From: Flavobacterium sp.
GTDB taxonomy: Bacteria; Bacteroidota; Bacteroidia; Flavobacteriales; Flavobacteriaceae
Assembly (NCBI RefSeq): GCF_023151265.1
Contig: NZ_JAKLJH010000007.1
Coordinates: 1 to 32,183, forward strand
Direction: 5' to 3'
DNA: 32,183 nt
The position numbers and the translations under genes are program-made. Under the pieces are notes generated by a model that saw nothing but the letters and a program-made list of their open reading frames with translations, ran no database searches and was not told the origin of the DNA. This document shows, piece after piece, positions 21,989 through 29,048 of the stretch (position 1 is the stretch's first letter; each line of letters begins with the position of its first letter).

Positions 21989-22719
21989 GATTAATCCCAG
22001 CAATAGATATCATTGATGGAAAATGCGTCCGACTTTCCAAAGGTGATTACGATACAAAGAAAATATATAATGAAAATCCACTTGAAGTAGCCAAATCCTT
22101 TGAAGCACATGGAATTCAGTATTTGCATTTAGTCGATTTAGATGGAGCCAAATCAAGTCGAATTGTGAACTACAAAGTATTGGAACAAATTGCTTCTAAA
22201 ACGAGTTTAAAAATCGATTTTGGTGGTGGTTTGAAATCAGATGCTGATTTAAAAATTGCTTTCGAAAGTGGCGCAAATCAAATTACAGGTGGAAGTATTG
22301 CCATCAAACAACCAGAAGTTTTCAAAAATTGGATTCAACAATATGGAGCAGATAAAATTATTCTAGGAGCTGGTGCGATGAACGAAAAAGTGGCGATTTC
22401 AGGTTGGCTAGAAGAATCGAATGAAGAAGTAATTCCGTTTATTCAAAATTATCAGAAAGAAGGTATTCAATATGTGATTTGCACCGATATTTCAAAAGAT
22501 GGCATGCTAGAAGGACCAAGTTTTGAATTGTATCAAAGAATTTTGGAACAAATCAAAGATGTAAAACTTATCGCTTCAGGAGGAATTTCTACATTCGATG
22601 AATTACCCAAGTTAGCCGAATTAGGTTGTGAAGGAACTATCATCGGAAAAGCCATTTACGAAGGCAGAATAACTTTAAAACAACTAGAAAAATATATAAC
22701 AAACCTGACAGGTTTTTGA
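21985..22719 (+). CDS. hisA: ProFAR isomerase (HisA), lacking one expected catalytic Asp
   Basis: 244 residues, a (beta-alpha)8 barrel performing the Amadori rearrangement of ProFAR to PRFAR. D8 ([12 protein letters not shown]) is present, as are the phosphate-binding segments FGGGLKS, TGGS and ASGGIST. The second catalytic Asp normally lies 11 residues before a conserved Gly-Trp (S-L-D-x-x-x-G). Here the segment reads [15 protein letters not shown], giving Gly130 at that place by my hand alignment. The last residues (NLTGF) and the TGA stop are encoded inside a palindromic repeat (22701-22733), so the C-terminus is repeat-derived. Confidence 0.93.
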   Translation: MRLIPAIDIIDGKCVRLSKGDYDTKKIYNENPLEVAKSFEAHGIQYLHLVDLDGAKSSRIVNYKVLEQIASKTSLKIDFGGGLKSDADLKIAFESGANQITGGSIAIKQPEVFKNWIQQYGADKIILGAGAMNEKVAISGWLEESNEEVIPFIQNYQKEGIQYVICTDISKDGMLEGPSFELYQRILEQIKDVKLIASGGISTFDELPKLAELGCEGTIIGKAIYEGRITLKQLEKYITNLTGF

Positions 22720-22733
22720 AACCTGTCAGGTTT
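22701..22733. repeat. Palindromic repeat AAACCTGACAGGTTT / AAACCTGTCAGGTTT
   Basis: Two 15-bp arms (22701-22715 and 22719-22733) are exact reverse complements with a 3-bp spacer, and each arm is itself an odd-centred palindrome (AACCTG-A-CAGGTT). I recall very similar units scattered through Flavobacterium genomes. It covers the end and stop of hisA and lies 12 bp before the hisF ATG. Confidence 0.75.
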
Positions 22734-22745
22734 AAACCAAAACAA

Positions 22746-23501
22746 ATGCTTACAAAAAGAATCATTCCCTGCTTAGATATCAAAAACGGTCGAACCGTAA
22801 AAGGTGTCAACTTTGTGGATTTAAAAGATGCTGGAGATCCAGTGGAATTAGCGAAGAAATACGCTGAAACCGGTGCAGATGAACTTGTTTTTCTTGATAT
22901 TTCCGCAACAGAAGAACGTCGTGCGACATTAATCGATTTGGTCCGAAAAGTAGCAGCAGCCATTAATATTCCGTTTACTGTTGGTGGTGGTATTTCTTCC
23001 GTTGCTGATGTAGATGTTTTGCTGCGCAATGGTGCGGATAAAATTTCGATTAATTCATCAGCAGTTAATAACCCAGATTTAATCAATAAAATTGCAGCAA
23101 AATATGGAAGTCAATGCGTTGTTGTAGCTATTGATGCCAAACAAATTAATGGTAATTGGATAGTGCATTTAGTTGGCGGAAAAGTACCTACGGAATTGAA
23201 TTTATTCGATTGGGCAAAAGAAGTCGAGCAACGAGGAGCAGGCGAAATTTTATTTACCTCAATGAATAATGACGGCACCAAAAATGGTTTTGCTAATGAA
23301 GCCTTAGCCAAGTTATCCAAAATCGTAAATATTCCTATCATAGCTTCTGGTGGTGCGGGAACTAGGGAACATTTCGCTGAAACCTTTATCAACGGAAAAG
23401 CAGATGCCGCTTTAGCCGCCAGTGTTTTTCACTATCAAGAAATCGAAATCCCGGAATTAAAAAAATATCTAAAAGGAAAAGAAATTAGCATCAGATTATA
23501 G
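22746..23501 (+). CDS. hisF: Imidazole glycerol phosphate synthase, cyclase subunit
   Basis: 251 residues from [21 protein letters not shown] (beta-alpha)8 barrel that closes the imidazole ring and releases AICAR, using ammonia from HisH. Both catalytic Asp residues are present: D11 (CLDIKNGR) and the one in [12 protein letters not shown]. Phosphate-binding segments are VGGGISS and ASGGAGT. ATG 22746 matches the family start; the TTG at 22716, in frame, lies inside the palindromic repeat and would add ten extra residues. Confidence 0.96.
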   Translation: MLTKRIIPCLDIKNGRTVKGVNFVDLKDAGDPVELAKKYAETGADELVFLDISATEERRATLIDLVRKVAAAINIPFTVGGGISSVADVDVLLRNGADKISINSSAVNNPDLINKIAAKYGSQCVVVAIDAKQINGNWIVHLVGGKVPTELNLFDWAKEVEQRGAGEILFTSMNNDGTKNGFANEALAKLSKIVNIPIIASGGAGTREHFAETFINGKADAALAASVFHYQEIEIPELKKYLKGKEISIRL

Positions 23502-23524
23502 AAATAAGAATTAATTAAAAATAT

Positions 23525-23566
23525 AACTTAGTGAAACTTCGTACTTAACTTAGTGGAACTTTGTGT
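23525..23566 (+). repeat. Two tandem 20-bp repeats before hisI
   Basis: AACTTAGTGAAACTTCGTAC (23525-23544) and AACTTAGTGGAACTTTGTGT (23547-23566) match at 16 of 20 positions with a 22-bp period, and end 11 bp before the hisI start. This type of short intergenic repeat looks familiar from Flavobacterium and is distinct from elements A-C. Confidence 0.55.
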
Positions 23567-23577
23567 AAAAAAATAAC

Positions 23578-24177
23578 ATGAAAGTAAACTTCAACAAAAC
23601 ACCAGACAACCTAATCCCAGCTATCATTCAAGACAACGAAACGAAAAATGTTTTAATGTTGGGCTACATGAATCAAGAAGCTTTGGACCAAACATTAGCA
23701 ACTAAAAAAGTAACCTTCTTCAGTCGTACTAAAAACAGATTATGGACAAAAGGTGAGGAGAGTGGCAACTTCTTAGAACTAATTTCTATTAAAGAAGATT
23801 GCGATAACGATACGCTTTTAGTAAAAGTAAAACCTGTTGGTCCAACTTGTCACACAGGTTTAGATACATGTTGGCAAGAAACTAATAATCAAGAATTTGG
23901 ATTTTTATCAAAATTAGAAAATACCATTGAAAAACGCAAAAAAAATACAAACGCTGAAAAGAGTTACGTAGCTTCATTATTTGCAAAAGGAATTAATAAA
24001 ATTGCTCAGAAAGTAGGTGAAGAAGCGGTTGAAGTAGTTATTGAAGCTAAAGACTACAACGATGATTTATTCTTATCTGAAAGCGCCGATTTATTATTTC
24101 ACTATTTGATTTTATTGCAAGCGAAAGGTTTTCAATTGAACGATGTTGTGGAGGTTTTGAAGGGAAGGGAAAAGTAG
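23578..24177 (+). CDS. hisI: Bifunctional phosphoribosyl-AMP cyclohydrolase / phosphoribosyl-ATP pyrophosphatase
   Basis: 199 residues (HisIE). The N-terminal cyclohydrolase half (about 1-105) has MLGYMNQEALDQT, FFSRTKNRLWTKGE and the metal-binding block with DCDNDTLL and GPTCHTGLDTCW. The C-terminal pyrophosphatase half (about 110-199) is helical, with QKVGEEAVEVVIEAK and SESADLLFHYLILL supplying the acidic Mg ligands. These are steps 2 and 3 of the pathway. It is the last gene of the operon, separated from hisF by 76 bp containing tandem repeats. It converges with the minus-strand gene ending at 24183, only 5 bp away, with no evident terminator between them. Confidence 0.96.
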   Translation: MKVNFNKTPDNLIPAIIQDNETKNVLMLGYMNQEALDQTLATKKVTFFSRTKNRLWTKGEESGNFLELISIKEDCDNDTLLVKVKPVGPTCHTGLDTCWQETNNQEFGFLSKLENTIEKRKKNTNAEKSYVASLFAKGINKIAQKVGEEAVEVVIEAKDYNDDLFLSESADLLFHYLILLQAKGFQLNDVVEVLKGREK

Positions 24178-24182
24178 TGTCT

Positions 24183-24587
24183 TTATATTTTGGTTAATAG
24201 CCAAATTCCTTGAGAAGCAATTTCATCATTATTCTCAGTCATAATATACCAGTTTCCATAAATTGAATTATTATTTTCATCTAAAATGCCTTCATGTTCA
24301 ATTTCTAAAGTCTTATTTTCATATGTAATAATAGAAGAATAATCATCAGAAATTATAGGATATTTTTGATATTGTTTCATAAAAGATATAAAACCATCCT
24401 CAACAAAACCCTTTATTGTAGCGTTTAATTTTGTTGAAAATACAGAATCATCTTCTTCAATTTTTCCTGTAAAAGAACCATTGATATCAGTTATTAAAGC
24501 TTTAATATTTACACGTTGTCCAAAATAGGGTAGATCGTAACCGCTACCATATCCATAAAAGCCATGCCAATTGCCAGTTAGATTCAT
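24183..24587 (-). CDS. Small beta-rich protein, unknown function
   Basis: 134 residues, no signal peptide or membrane segment. It starts MNLTGNWHGFYGYGSGYDLPYF and continues in short alternating strands with Gly/Asn turns (GSFTGKIEEDDS, TIKGFVEDGFISFMKQY, SIYGNWYIM), which suggests a small lipocalin-like or immunity-like beta barrel in the cytoplasm. I do not recognise a named family. It follows the small membrane protein gene (24598-24975) after 10 bp and is probably co-transcribed with it. It lies in the accessory patch between the his operon and the thioesterase. Confidence 0.65.
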   Translation of the reverse strand: MNLTGNWHGFYGYGSGYDLPYFGQRVNIKALITDINGSFTGKIEEDDSVFSTKLNATIKGFVEDGFISFMKQYQKYPIISDDYSSIITYENKTLEIEHEGILDENNNSIYGNWYIMTENNDEIASQGIWLLTKI

Positions 24588-24597
24588 CTGCTATTGT

Positions 24598-24975
24598 TTA
24601 TATTTCGAATGTTTTATTAATTAGTTTTTCAATAGCAAAAAAAGAGATAAATGATAATACTAAAATAAAAAAATGTCTGAATCCTCCTTCATCAAATGGA
24701 GATGGAAAATAATTAGTAATTATTAATCCCAAAAAAGAAATTATTAACGCATTAAAGAATCCAAGTATTGTAAAAATAATTTTTTTGTTTTTTGACATAA
24801 ATAAAAAAAACAAAATATTTAATAAAACAATAGATTCAAACCTTTTAAAATAACCATTATCTTTTCCGGCATGATAAGAAATATCAGTTTTTATTTTATA
24901 GTTTAAAAAAACTACTATAATTATTGAAATTACTATAAAAACTGAAAACATTATTTTTCTATCAAAAAACTTCAA
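24598..24975 (-). CDS. Small membrane protein, unknown function
   Basis: 125 residues if translation starts at TTG 24975, or 117 from ATG 24951. Four hydrophobic segments lie at about 9-25, 47-60, 66-88 and 104-117, with basic loops. There are no motifs. It is AT-rich even for this window. A -7 box TATATTTG (24997-25004, minus strand) lies 22 bp upstream of the TTG and 46 bp upstream of the ATG, which slightly favours the TTG start. Its upstream region is duplicated at 27398-27488 (see repeats). No function can be given. Confidence 0.6.
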   Translation of the reverse strand: MKFFDRKIMFSVFIVISIIIVVFLNYKIKTDISYHAGKDNGYFKRFESIVLLNILFFLFMSKNKKIIFTILGFFNALIISFLGLIITNYFPSPFDEGGFRHFFILVLSFISFFAIEKLINKTFEI

Positions 24976-24996
24976 AGCTAAATCATTTTAATTCCT

Positions 24997-25004
24997 CAAA
25001 TATA
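24997..25004 (-). promoter_or_regulatory. -7 element TATATTTG for the 24598-24975 gene
   Basis: Read on the minus strand, CAAATATA gives TATATTTG, an exact TAnnTTTG match. The identical element at 27398-27405 serves the minus-strand peptidase-like gene, so it was copied with the duplicated region. No clear -33 TTG was found. Confidence 0.4.
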
Positions 25005-25080
25005 TCCAAATTTCTCCAAAAATTCTTACTTAAAATAAAAATTCAAGATGAAATTTCACACAAAAAAATAAAACCAAAAG
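24997..25080 (+). repeat. Left direct repeat: decayed copy of thioesterase promoter and first codons
   Basis: Starting with CAAATATA, this stretch aligns with 27398-27488. The strongest core is 25032-25050, which matches 27435-27453 at 18 of 19 positions. Codons 25048-25071 read M-K-F-H-T-K-K-stop, against M-R-F-H-T-R-K-W in the intact thioesterase, so this is a dead 5' end of that gene. An AGCTAAAT block (24976-24983 here, 27385-27392 there) extends the similarity to the left with an indel. It lies directly next to the stop of the amidoligase-like gene. Confidence 0.65.
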
Positions 25081-25090
25081 AATAAAATGC

Positions 25091-26587
25091 TTAATCTAAT
25101 GCTTCAATTTGCTTTAAGTGTTGTTCTACTTGGTATTTATTAAAATTATCCCAAGTAGGTGGAGTAGTTGTTTTTTGTCCCCACATAGCATCTATACAAG
25201 TGTTGTTTTCCTTGTATTTGTCATGTAATATGGCTAGAATTTTAAAGAAAAATTCATCGAGTTGTTCTATTGCTTTCAGCTCCGTTTGTAAATTATTACT
25301 TTCATCAGTGGTATCAAAAAGTTGTAATACCTCTAAAATTGCTTGCTTTTCTTCGTCATTAATTTTGGTTTCAAAACCATGTTTCAAGGATTTAAAAACT
25401 AAATTATTCCAAACCACACTATCGTGTCCCCAAGGAACATCTGGAAGATGCAATGAGTGCTCGCAAATCAAGACAATTGCTAATAATACATCGTTTAAAT
25501 AACTAGATGGGAATTCGTCAAAACTTCTAAATTCAAATCCACTTTGATACATCTTTTCCAGATTAAAATCAAGACCAATATCTTGTAATAAGGCATAATC
25601 TAGCGTAGATTCTATTTGATCGCGCCACCAAATATTTTCTTCTTTAGTAAATTTTAAAAGTTTTCTAAACTCATCAACTTTGTAGGTTAGAATTTTACCT
25701 TTCGCCATCACTTTGTTAAATGTACCAACTCCTGTGTATCGCGACATCGCATTTCTCATTGAACCACCTGCGAATTTTTCATTCAAATGATACTTTTTGC
25801 TAATAACCGCCATTATATCAGGACTGCCTAATGTAGCAATAAAAAAAGGTTCAAACCATTGTAGTAAATAGATAGCGTTAATGTGAATTGCTTCAAAACT
25901 TGAATAATCTATAATTCTACTATTTTGGGTAAGCGTTGGCAGTGTAAGATGAAAATGATAGGTTCCGTTATTAAACAGCACAAGGTTTTCTTGGTTCGAC
26001 ATAAACCTATTGATTCCCATGTTATATTTAGGAAAACTTAATTTTTCAGCAAGAACACCTGATTCATTAATCTTGTCGATGAATAATTGTTTTGTTGCTT
26101 TAAGTTCTTCACACGAATCCGTTATGGTTCTATTTTCAAAATATTTTGTTACAAATTCAATCGAATCGCCATCAAAATTCACAGATCCCATAGGATTGTT
26201 TTTTTGAGTCAACATGCTCTGAATGTTATACGGCTGGCTTTCTAAAAAAACTTCAACTATTGATTTTCCTTGATATTCAGGATTATCAACTAAAGGTTTT
26301 GTATTGGGTAATGTTTTATGTTGAAAGTTAAGATCTAATTTATCAAGAGAATGACTGTTCATCATTCTACTTACTTTGTAATTTTTATTTTTATCAAAAG
26401 CTGTTTCCAAAACAGTGGATAAAGTTCCTTCTTTATAACAAGTTCTATAATCAATACTATAGCGTTCGCAACCCATTTTTTCTTGAATAAATGATCCTGA
26501 AACGATGCTCGATTCTTCAAATTGCATATAAGTTTCATTTTCTAATCCTATTCCCCAGTAATACGTTTTTTTCTGATTTGATTTCAT
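25091..26587 (-). CDS. Putative amidoligase-like (GCS/glutamine-synthetase-fold) enzyme
   Basis: 498 residues, soluble. The N-terminus has WGIGLENETYMQFE (11-24) with E16 and E18 placed like the metal-binding Glu-x-Glu of glutamate-cysteine ligase-type enzymes. Further on are DGDSIEFVT (139-147, E144), YHFHLTLPT (210-218) and AGGSMRNAMSRYTG (273-286), which resemble the later Glu, His-x-His and Arg motifs of amidoligases. Such enzymes make amide bonds between carboxylates and amines using ATP. The C-terminal half is helical with no motif I know. It lies downstream of a cysteine-peptidase-like gene (38-bp gap). That pairing recalls reported amidoligase-peptidase cassettes. The family call rests on hand-read motifs only. 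Confidence 0.45.
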   Translation of the reverse strand: MKSNQKKTYYWGIGLENETYMQFEESSIVSGSFIQEKMGCERYSIDYRTCYKEGTLSTVLETAFDKNKNYKVSRMMNSHSLDKLDLNFQHKTLPNTKPLVDNPEYQGKSIVEVFLESQPYNIQSMLTQKNNPMGSVNFDGDSIEFVTKYFENRTITDSCEELKATKQLFIDKINESGVLAEKLSFPKYNMGINRFMSNQENLVLFNNGTYHFHLTLPTLTQNSRIIDYSSFEAIHINAIYLLQWFEPFFIATLGSPDIMAVISKKYHLNEKFAGGSMRNAMSRYTGVGTFNKVMAKGKILTYKVDEFRKLLKFTKEENIWWRDQIESTLDYALLQDIGLDFNLEKMYQSGFEFRSFDEFPSSYLNDVLLAIVLICEHSLHLPDVPWGHDSVVWNNLVFKSLKHGFETKINDEEKQAILEVLQLFDTTDESNNLQTELKAIEQLDEFFFKILAILHDKYKENNTCIDAMWGQKTTTPPTWDNFNKYQVEQHLKQIEALD

Positions 26588-26625
26588 TTATTTAAAATGG
26601 CTTGGTAACGTAATTAATATTAATT

Positions 26626-27363
26626 TTATTCATGATAATAGAAAACATGAGACGAATAACGTTCATGATTCCACCAATCTTTTCTTGCTTTTGAAAAGTA
26701 GTTGTAATTTAATTTTCCAGCTTGTGATTGTAGGGGATAAACGACTTTGCCATTTTCTCGATAAGCTTTTCTTTTACCGGTTTCTGGAACAATTGGTACG
26801 ATATGTCCAGAAAGACCAACAATTTTTCGCTTGGCACAAATGATTCCAATACCTCCTTCAGTATTCACTTTTTCTTGAATTTCATCAAGATTTGTCATTT
26901 TTTTCCAACCAAAACTTGGACCCCATTTTGGAAACCAATCATGAATGGCGCTAGAGTAGATAGGCAGTACCGTTTCATTAAAAACAGGAACTACATCTTC
27001 TCCGTTTTGCAACTTTGCAATGGATTCATCTGTCCACCAAACGGTTGGCAAATAAACCTGAGAAAAATAACAAAAATCAAAGGAATATACGTTACAATAA
27101 GTGTCTTCAATAGTTCGTTGATACCTCTCACTCTTAGAGACATCTAATTTATCTATAAGTTTACGAATACTTTCGCGTTTGGTAGTTGCATCCGTTAAGT
27201 CCCTAAAAGGGATACTTGAATCACTCATTGGATGAAATTTTGCTAAAGCAGTATCTAATCGCGAGTCGGGATGTTCTAATAAAATTGCCCCTTTTATAAG
27301 TTCATCAGATTTAGCATCTTTGACAAACGTTATTGTGTTGGTTTCTTTACTTTTTTTATCCAT
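26626..27363 (-). CDS. Putative papain/NlpC-like cysteine peptidase or amidase
   Basis: 245 residues, no signal peptide. CNVYSFDFCYFSQVYLPTVWW (C90) looks like a nucleophile-Cys helix of the CHAP/NlpC type. GLSGHIVPIVPET supplies a probable catalytic His (H187), and PLQSQAGKLNYNYF (210-223) a third polar residue. The region of about 130-160 is Trp-rich (HDWFPKWGPSFGW). Such enzymes cut or form amide bonds in peptidoglycan or in small peptides; without a leader it would act in the cytoplasm or be released by lysis. It is the first gene of the two-gene cassette with the amidoligase-like gene and has its own -7 box at 27398-27405. The call is by motif only. Confidence 0.45.
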   Translation of the reverse strand: MDKKSKETNTITFVKDAKSDELIKGAILLEHPDSRLDTALAKFHPMSDSSIPFRDLTDATTKRESIRKLIDKLDVSKSERYQRTIEDTYCNVYSFDFCYFSQVYLPTVWWTDESIAKLQNGEDVVPVFNETVLPIYSSAIHDWFPKWGPSFGWKKMTNLDEIQEKVNTEGGIGIICAKRKIVGLSGHIVPIVPETGKRKAYRENGKVVYPLQSQAGKLNYNYFSKARKDWWNHERYSSHVFYYHE

Positions 27364-27397
27364 TTTACCAATATTTCAGTCAACAGCTAAATGTGAA

Positions 27398-27405
27398 CAA
27401 ATATA
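27398..27405 (-). promoter_or_regulatory. -7 element TATATTTG for the peptidase/amidoligase pair
   Basis: An exact TAnnTTTG on the minus strand, 34 bp upstream of ATG 27363. It lies at the outer end of the right direct repeat and is identical to the copy at 24997-25004. Confidence 0.4.
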
Positions 27406-27488
27406 CCTAACTTTTACTAAAAATTCCTATCTTTAAAATAAAAATTGAAGATGCGATTTCATACCAGAAAATGGGTAAAACCCGAAGA
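27398..27488 (+). repeat. Right direct repeat: thioesterase promoter and 5' end (intact copy)
   Basis: The partner of 24997-25080. It contains the leftward -7 box of the peptidase gene and the start of the working thioesterase gene (ATG 27451). The two copies bracket almost exactly the two-gene cassette. Confidence 0.65.
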
Positions 27489-27840
27489 TTTGAATGCCAA
27501 CGGAACGTTATTCGGAGGTAAATTATTGGCTTGGATAGACGAAGAAGCTGCTTTGTATTCTATTGTACAATTAGAAAACCCGAAAGTAGTCACCAAGTTT
27601 ATGAGTGAAATTAATTTTATGAGTGCTGCCAAACAAGGCGATATTGTTGAGATTGGTTTAGATGTGGCACATTTTGGAAAATCATCATTAGTTTTAAAAT
27701 GTGAAGTTCGTAACATGATGACACGCGAAAAAATCATTACCATTGATAACATCACGATGGTGAATTTAGGTGAAGATGGAAAACCAAAACCACATGGTAA
27801 AACTCAAATCGAATTTATTGAAGACAGATTGAAAAAATAA
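27451..27840 (+). CDS. Acyl-CoA thioesterase, hotdog fold
   Basis: 129 residues from MRFHTRKWVKPEDLN. It shows the hotdog thioesterase core with NANGTLFGGKLLAWIDEEAALYS (the Asn and Gly-Gly oxyanion region and the acidic helix), then SEINFMSAAKQGDIVEIGLDVAHFGKSSLVLKCEV. It hydrolyses acyl-CoA esters in the cytoplasm as an oligomer; the chain-length preference is not readable. ATG 27451 is used rather than TTG 27445. A near-match promoter box TATCTTTA lies upstream. The 5' end and promoter are duplicated as a decayed copy 2.4 kb away at 24997-25080. Confidence 0.9.
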   Translation: MRFHTRKWVKPEDLNANGTLFGGKLLAWIDEEAALYSIVQLENPKVVTKFMSEINFMSAAKQGDIVEIGLDVAHFGKSSLVLKCEVRNMMTREKIITIDNITMVNLGEDGKPKPHGKTQIEFIEDRLKK

Positions 27841-27849
27841 TTGTTATTG

Positions 27850-27897
27850 AAACATATAGGCACAATAGGTTTATTTGATCTATGTGTCTATGTGTTT
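27850..27897. repeat. Intergenic element with terminal inverted repeats (copy C)
   Basis: AAACATATAGGCACAATAG (27850-27868) faces CTATGTGTCTATGTGTTT (27880-27897). It is the shortest (48 bp) member of the family seen at 17686-17820 and 19122-19221. It ends 13 bp before the ATG at 27911, the same distance as copy B from hisC. Confidence 0.55.
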
Positions 27898-27910
27898 AAA
27901 AATTAAAAAT

Positions 27911-28576
27911 ATGCTACAAAAATCAACCTTAGAATTTCTAATACAACTTAAAGAAAACAACGACCGCGATTGGTTTGCGGCAAATAAAAAAGCTTTTGAA
28001 ACCGAACAAAAGTTAGCCAAATCATTTTTTACATCGGTAGGTGAGCAGTTGGGTAAAATTGATAGTATAGAACGTGTTCAAATTTTTAGAATTTATCGTG
28101 ATGTGCGTTTTTCGAAGGATAAATCACCATACAAAAATCATTTTAGCGTTGGGTTCACCCGAACAAAACCAATGCTTCGTGGCGGTTATTATTTGCATAT
28201 TGAACCTGGAGGAAGTTTTGTAGGTGGCGGCTTTTGGGAACCTAATGCAGCTGATTTGCATCGAATTCGTAAAGAATTTGAAATGGATGATGAAGAAATT
28301 AGAACGATTGTTGCTGATGCAACTTTCAAAAAATTCTTTGGCGAATTAAAAGGTGAGGAGTTAAAAACGGCACCAAAAGGTTTCGATAAAACACATCCAG
28401 CCATTGATTTGATTCGTAAAAAACAATATTTATTAACTCGAAGTTTTTCAGACAAAGAAGTATTAGCTCCTAATTTTCAAGAAGAAGTTTTAGCTACTTT
28501 TCAAGCGATGCGAACTTTCTTCGACTACATGAGCGAAGTTTTGAGTACGGATTTGAATGGGGAATCGATTTATTAA
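27911..28576 (+). CDS. DUF2461 (TIGR02453) family protein
   Basis: 221 residues from MLQKSTLEFLIQLKENNDRDWF. The conserved N-terminal block continues with AANKKAFE. FRIYRDVRFSKDKSPYKNHFSVGF and GGYYLHIEPGGSFVGGGFWEP are the family hallmarks, followed by a helical C-terminus with PKGFDKTHPAIDLIRKKQY. The protein is cytoplasmic and widespread, with no established role to my knowledge. The frame extends upstream into repeat element C (reading MCLKIKNM), but ATG 27911 matches the family start. Its stop overlaps the stop of the convergent gene at 28573. Confidence 0.9.
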   Translation: MLQKSTLEFLIQLKENNDRDWFAANKKAFETEQKLAKSFFTSVGEQLGKIDSIERVQIFRIYRDVRFSKDKSPYKNHFSVGFTRTKPMLRGGYYLHIEPGGSFVGGGFWEPNAADLHRIRKEFEMDDEEIRTIVADATFKKFFGELKGEELKTAPKGFDKTHPAIDLIRKKQYLLTRSFSDKEVLAPNFQEEVLATFQAMRTFFDYMSEVLSTDLNGESIY

Positions 28577-28959
28577 ATAATCTGAATTTGGCTTTTTAAA
28601 CGTTCAATTAATAAATTCATCATGCGTTTGTTTAAGTTGGATGAATTTTGAATGTATTCTTTGTATTCGGAAACGGTAAACATTCCGAAAACAATTCCTT
28701 TTAATGAATTTCGGAACTTAATATCGCGTTGAATAGCGTTTTCAATGTAATTTTCTTTTTTTTCTGGAGAAAGTGAGAAAAATACCCCTTTTTGTTTGAC
28801 AGCGTAATTTCTAAAAACTTCTATAAACAATTCATTTTGGAATTTCAAAATAGGTCGCAATGTCTGATTTTGAAACTTTTCTTCGGAACTTGATTGTTCG
28901 GTAATTGTACCAATACTAGCACCTCTAATTTCTAAAAGCGATTCGTCTTTCGTTTTCAT
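28573..28959 (-). CDS. Small conserved cytoplasmic protein
   Basis: 128 residues, mostly helical and charged, with no signal peptide or membrane segment. It starts MKTKDESLLEIRGASIG; the middle has NQTLRPILKFQNELFIEVFRNYAVKQKG, and the C-terminus is MMNLLIERLKSQIQII. I recall close relatives in many Flavobacteriia, sometimes labelled glyoxalase without good reason; no glyoxalase metal ligands are visible here. The gene ends inside the last codons of the convergent DUF2461 gene. No function can be given. Confidence 0.75.
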   Translation of the reverse strand: MKTKDESLLEIRGASIGTITEQSSSEEKFQNQTLRPILKFQNELFIEVFRNYAVKQKGVFFSLSPEKKENYIENAIQRDIKFRNSLKGIVFGMFTVSEYKEYIQNSSNLNKRMMNLLIERLKSQIQII

Positions 28960-28988
28960 GATAAAGTGAATTTGTTTGAATTAAAGTT

Positions 28989-29024
28989 AAAAAAAATAAC
29001 CTCCAATTTCTTGAAGGTTATTTT
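28989..29024 (-). terminator. Intrinsic terminator downstream of ompA
   Basis: AAAATAACCT (28993-29002) pairs with AGGTTATTTT (29015-29024), with three more pairs inside (CAA/TTG) around a TTTC loop. Read on the minus strand, the stem is followed by a run of eight T residues (28989-28996 on the plus strand are A). It is placed 25 bp after the ompA stop. Confidence 0.8.
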
Positions 29025-29048
29025 AAGTTATTAAGAATCAGTTGTTAA

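Noticed and set aside
22716..22745. TTG start giving hisF ten extra residues
   Set aside because: It lies inside the palindromic repeat and overlaps the hisA stop; the family start [11 protein letters not shown] fits ATG 22746.
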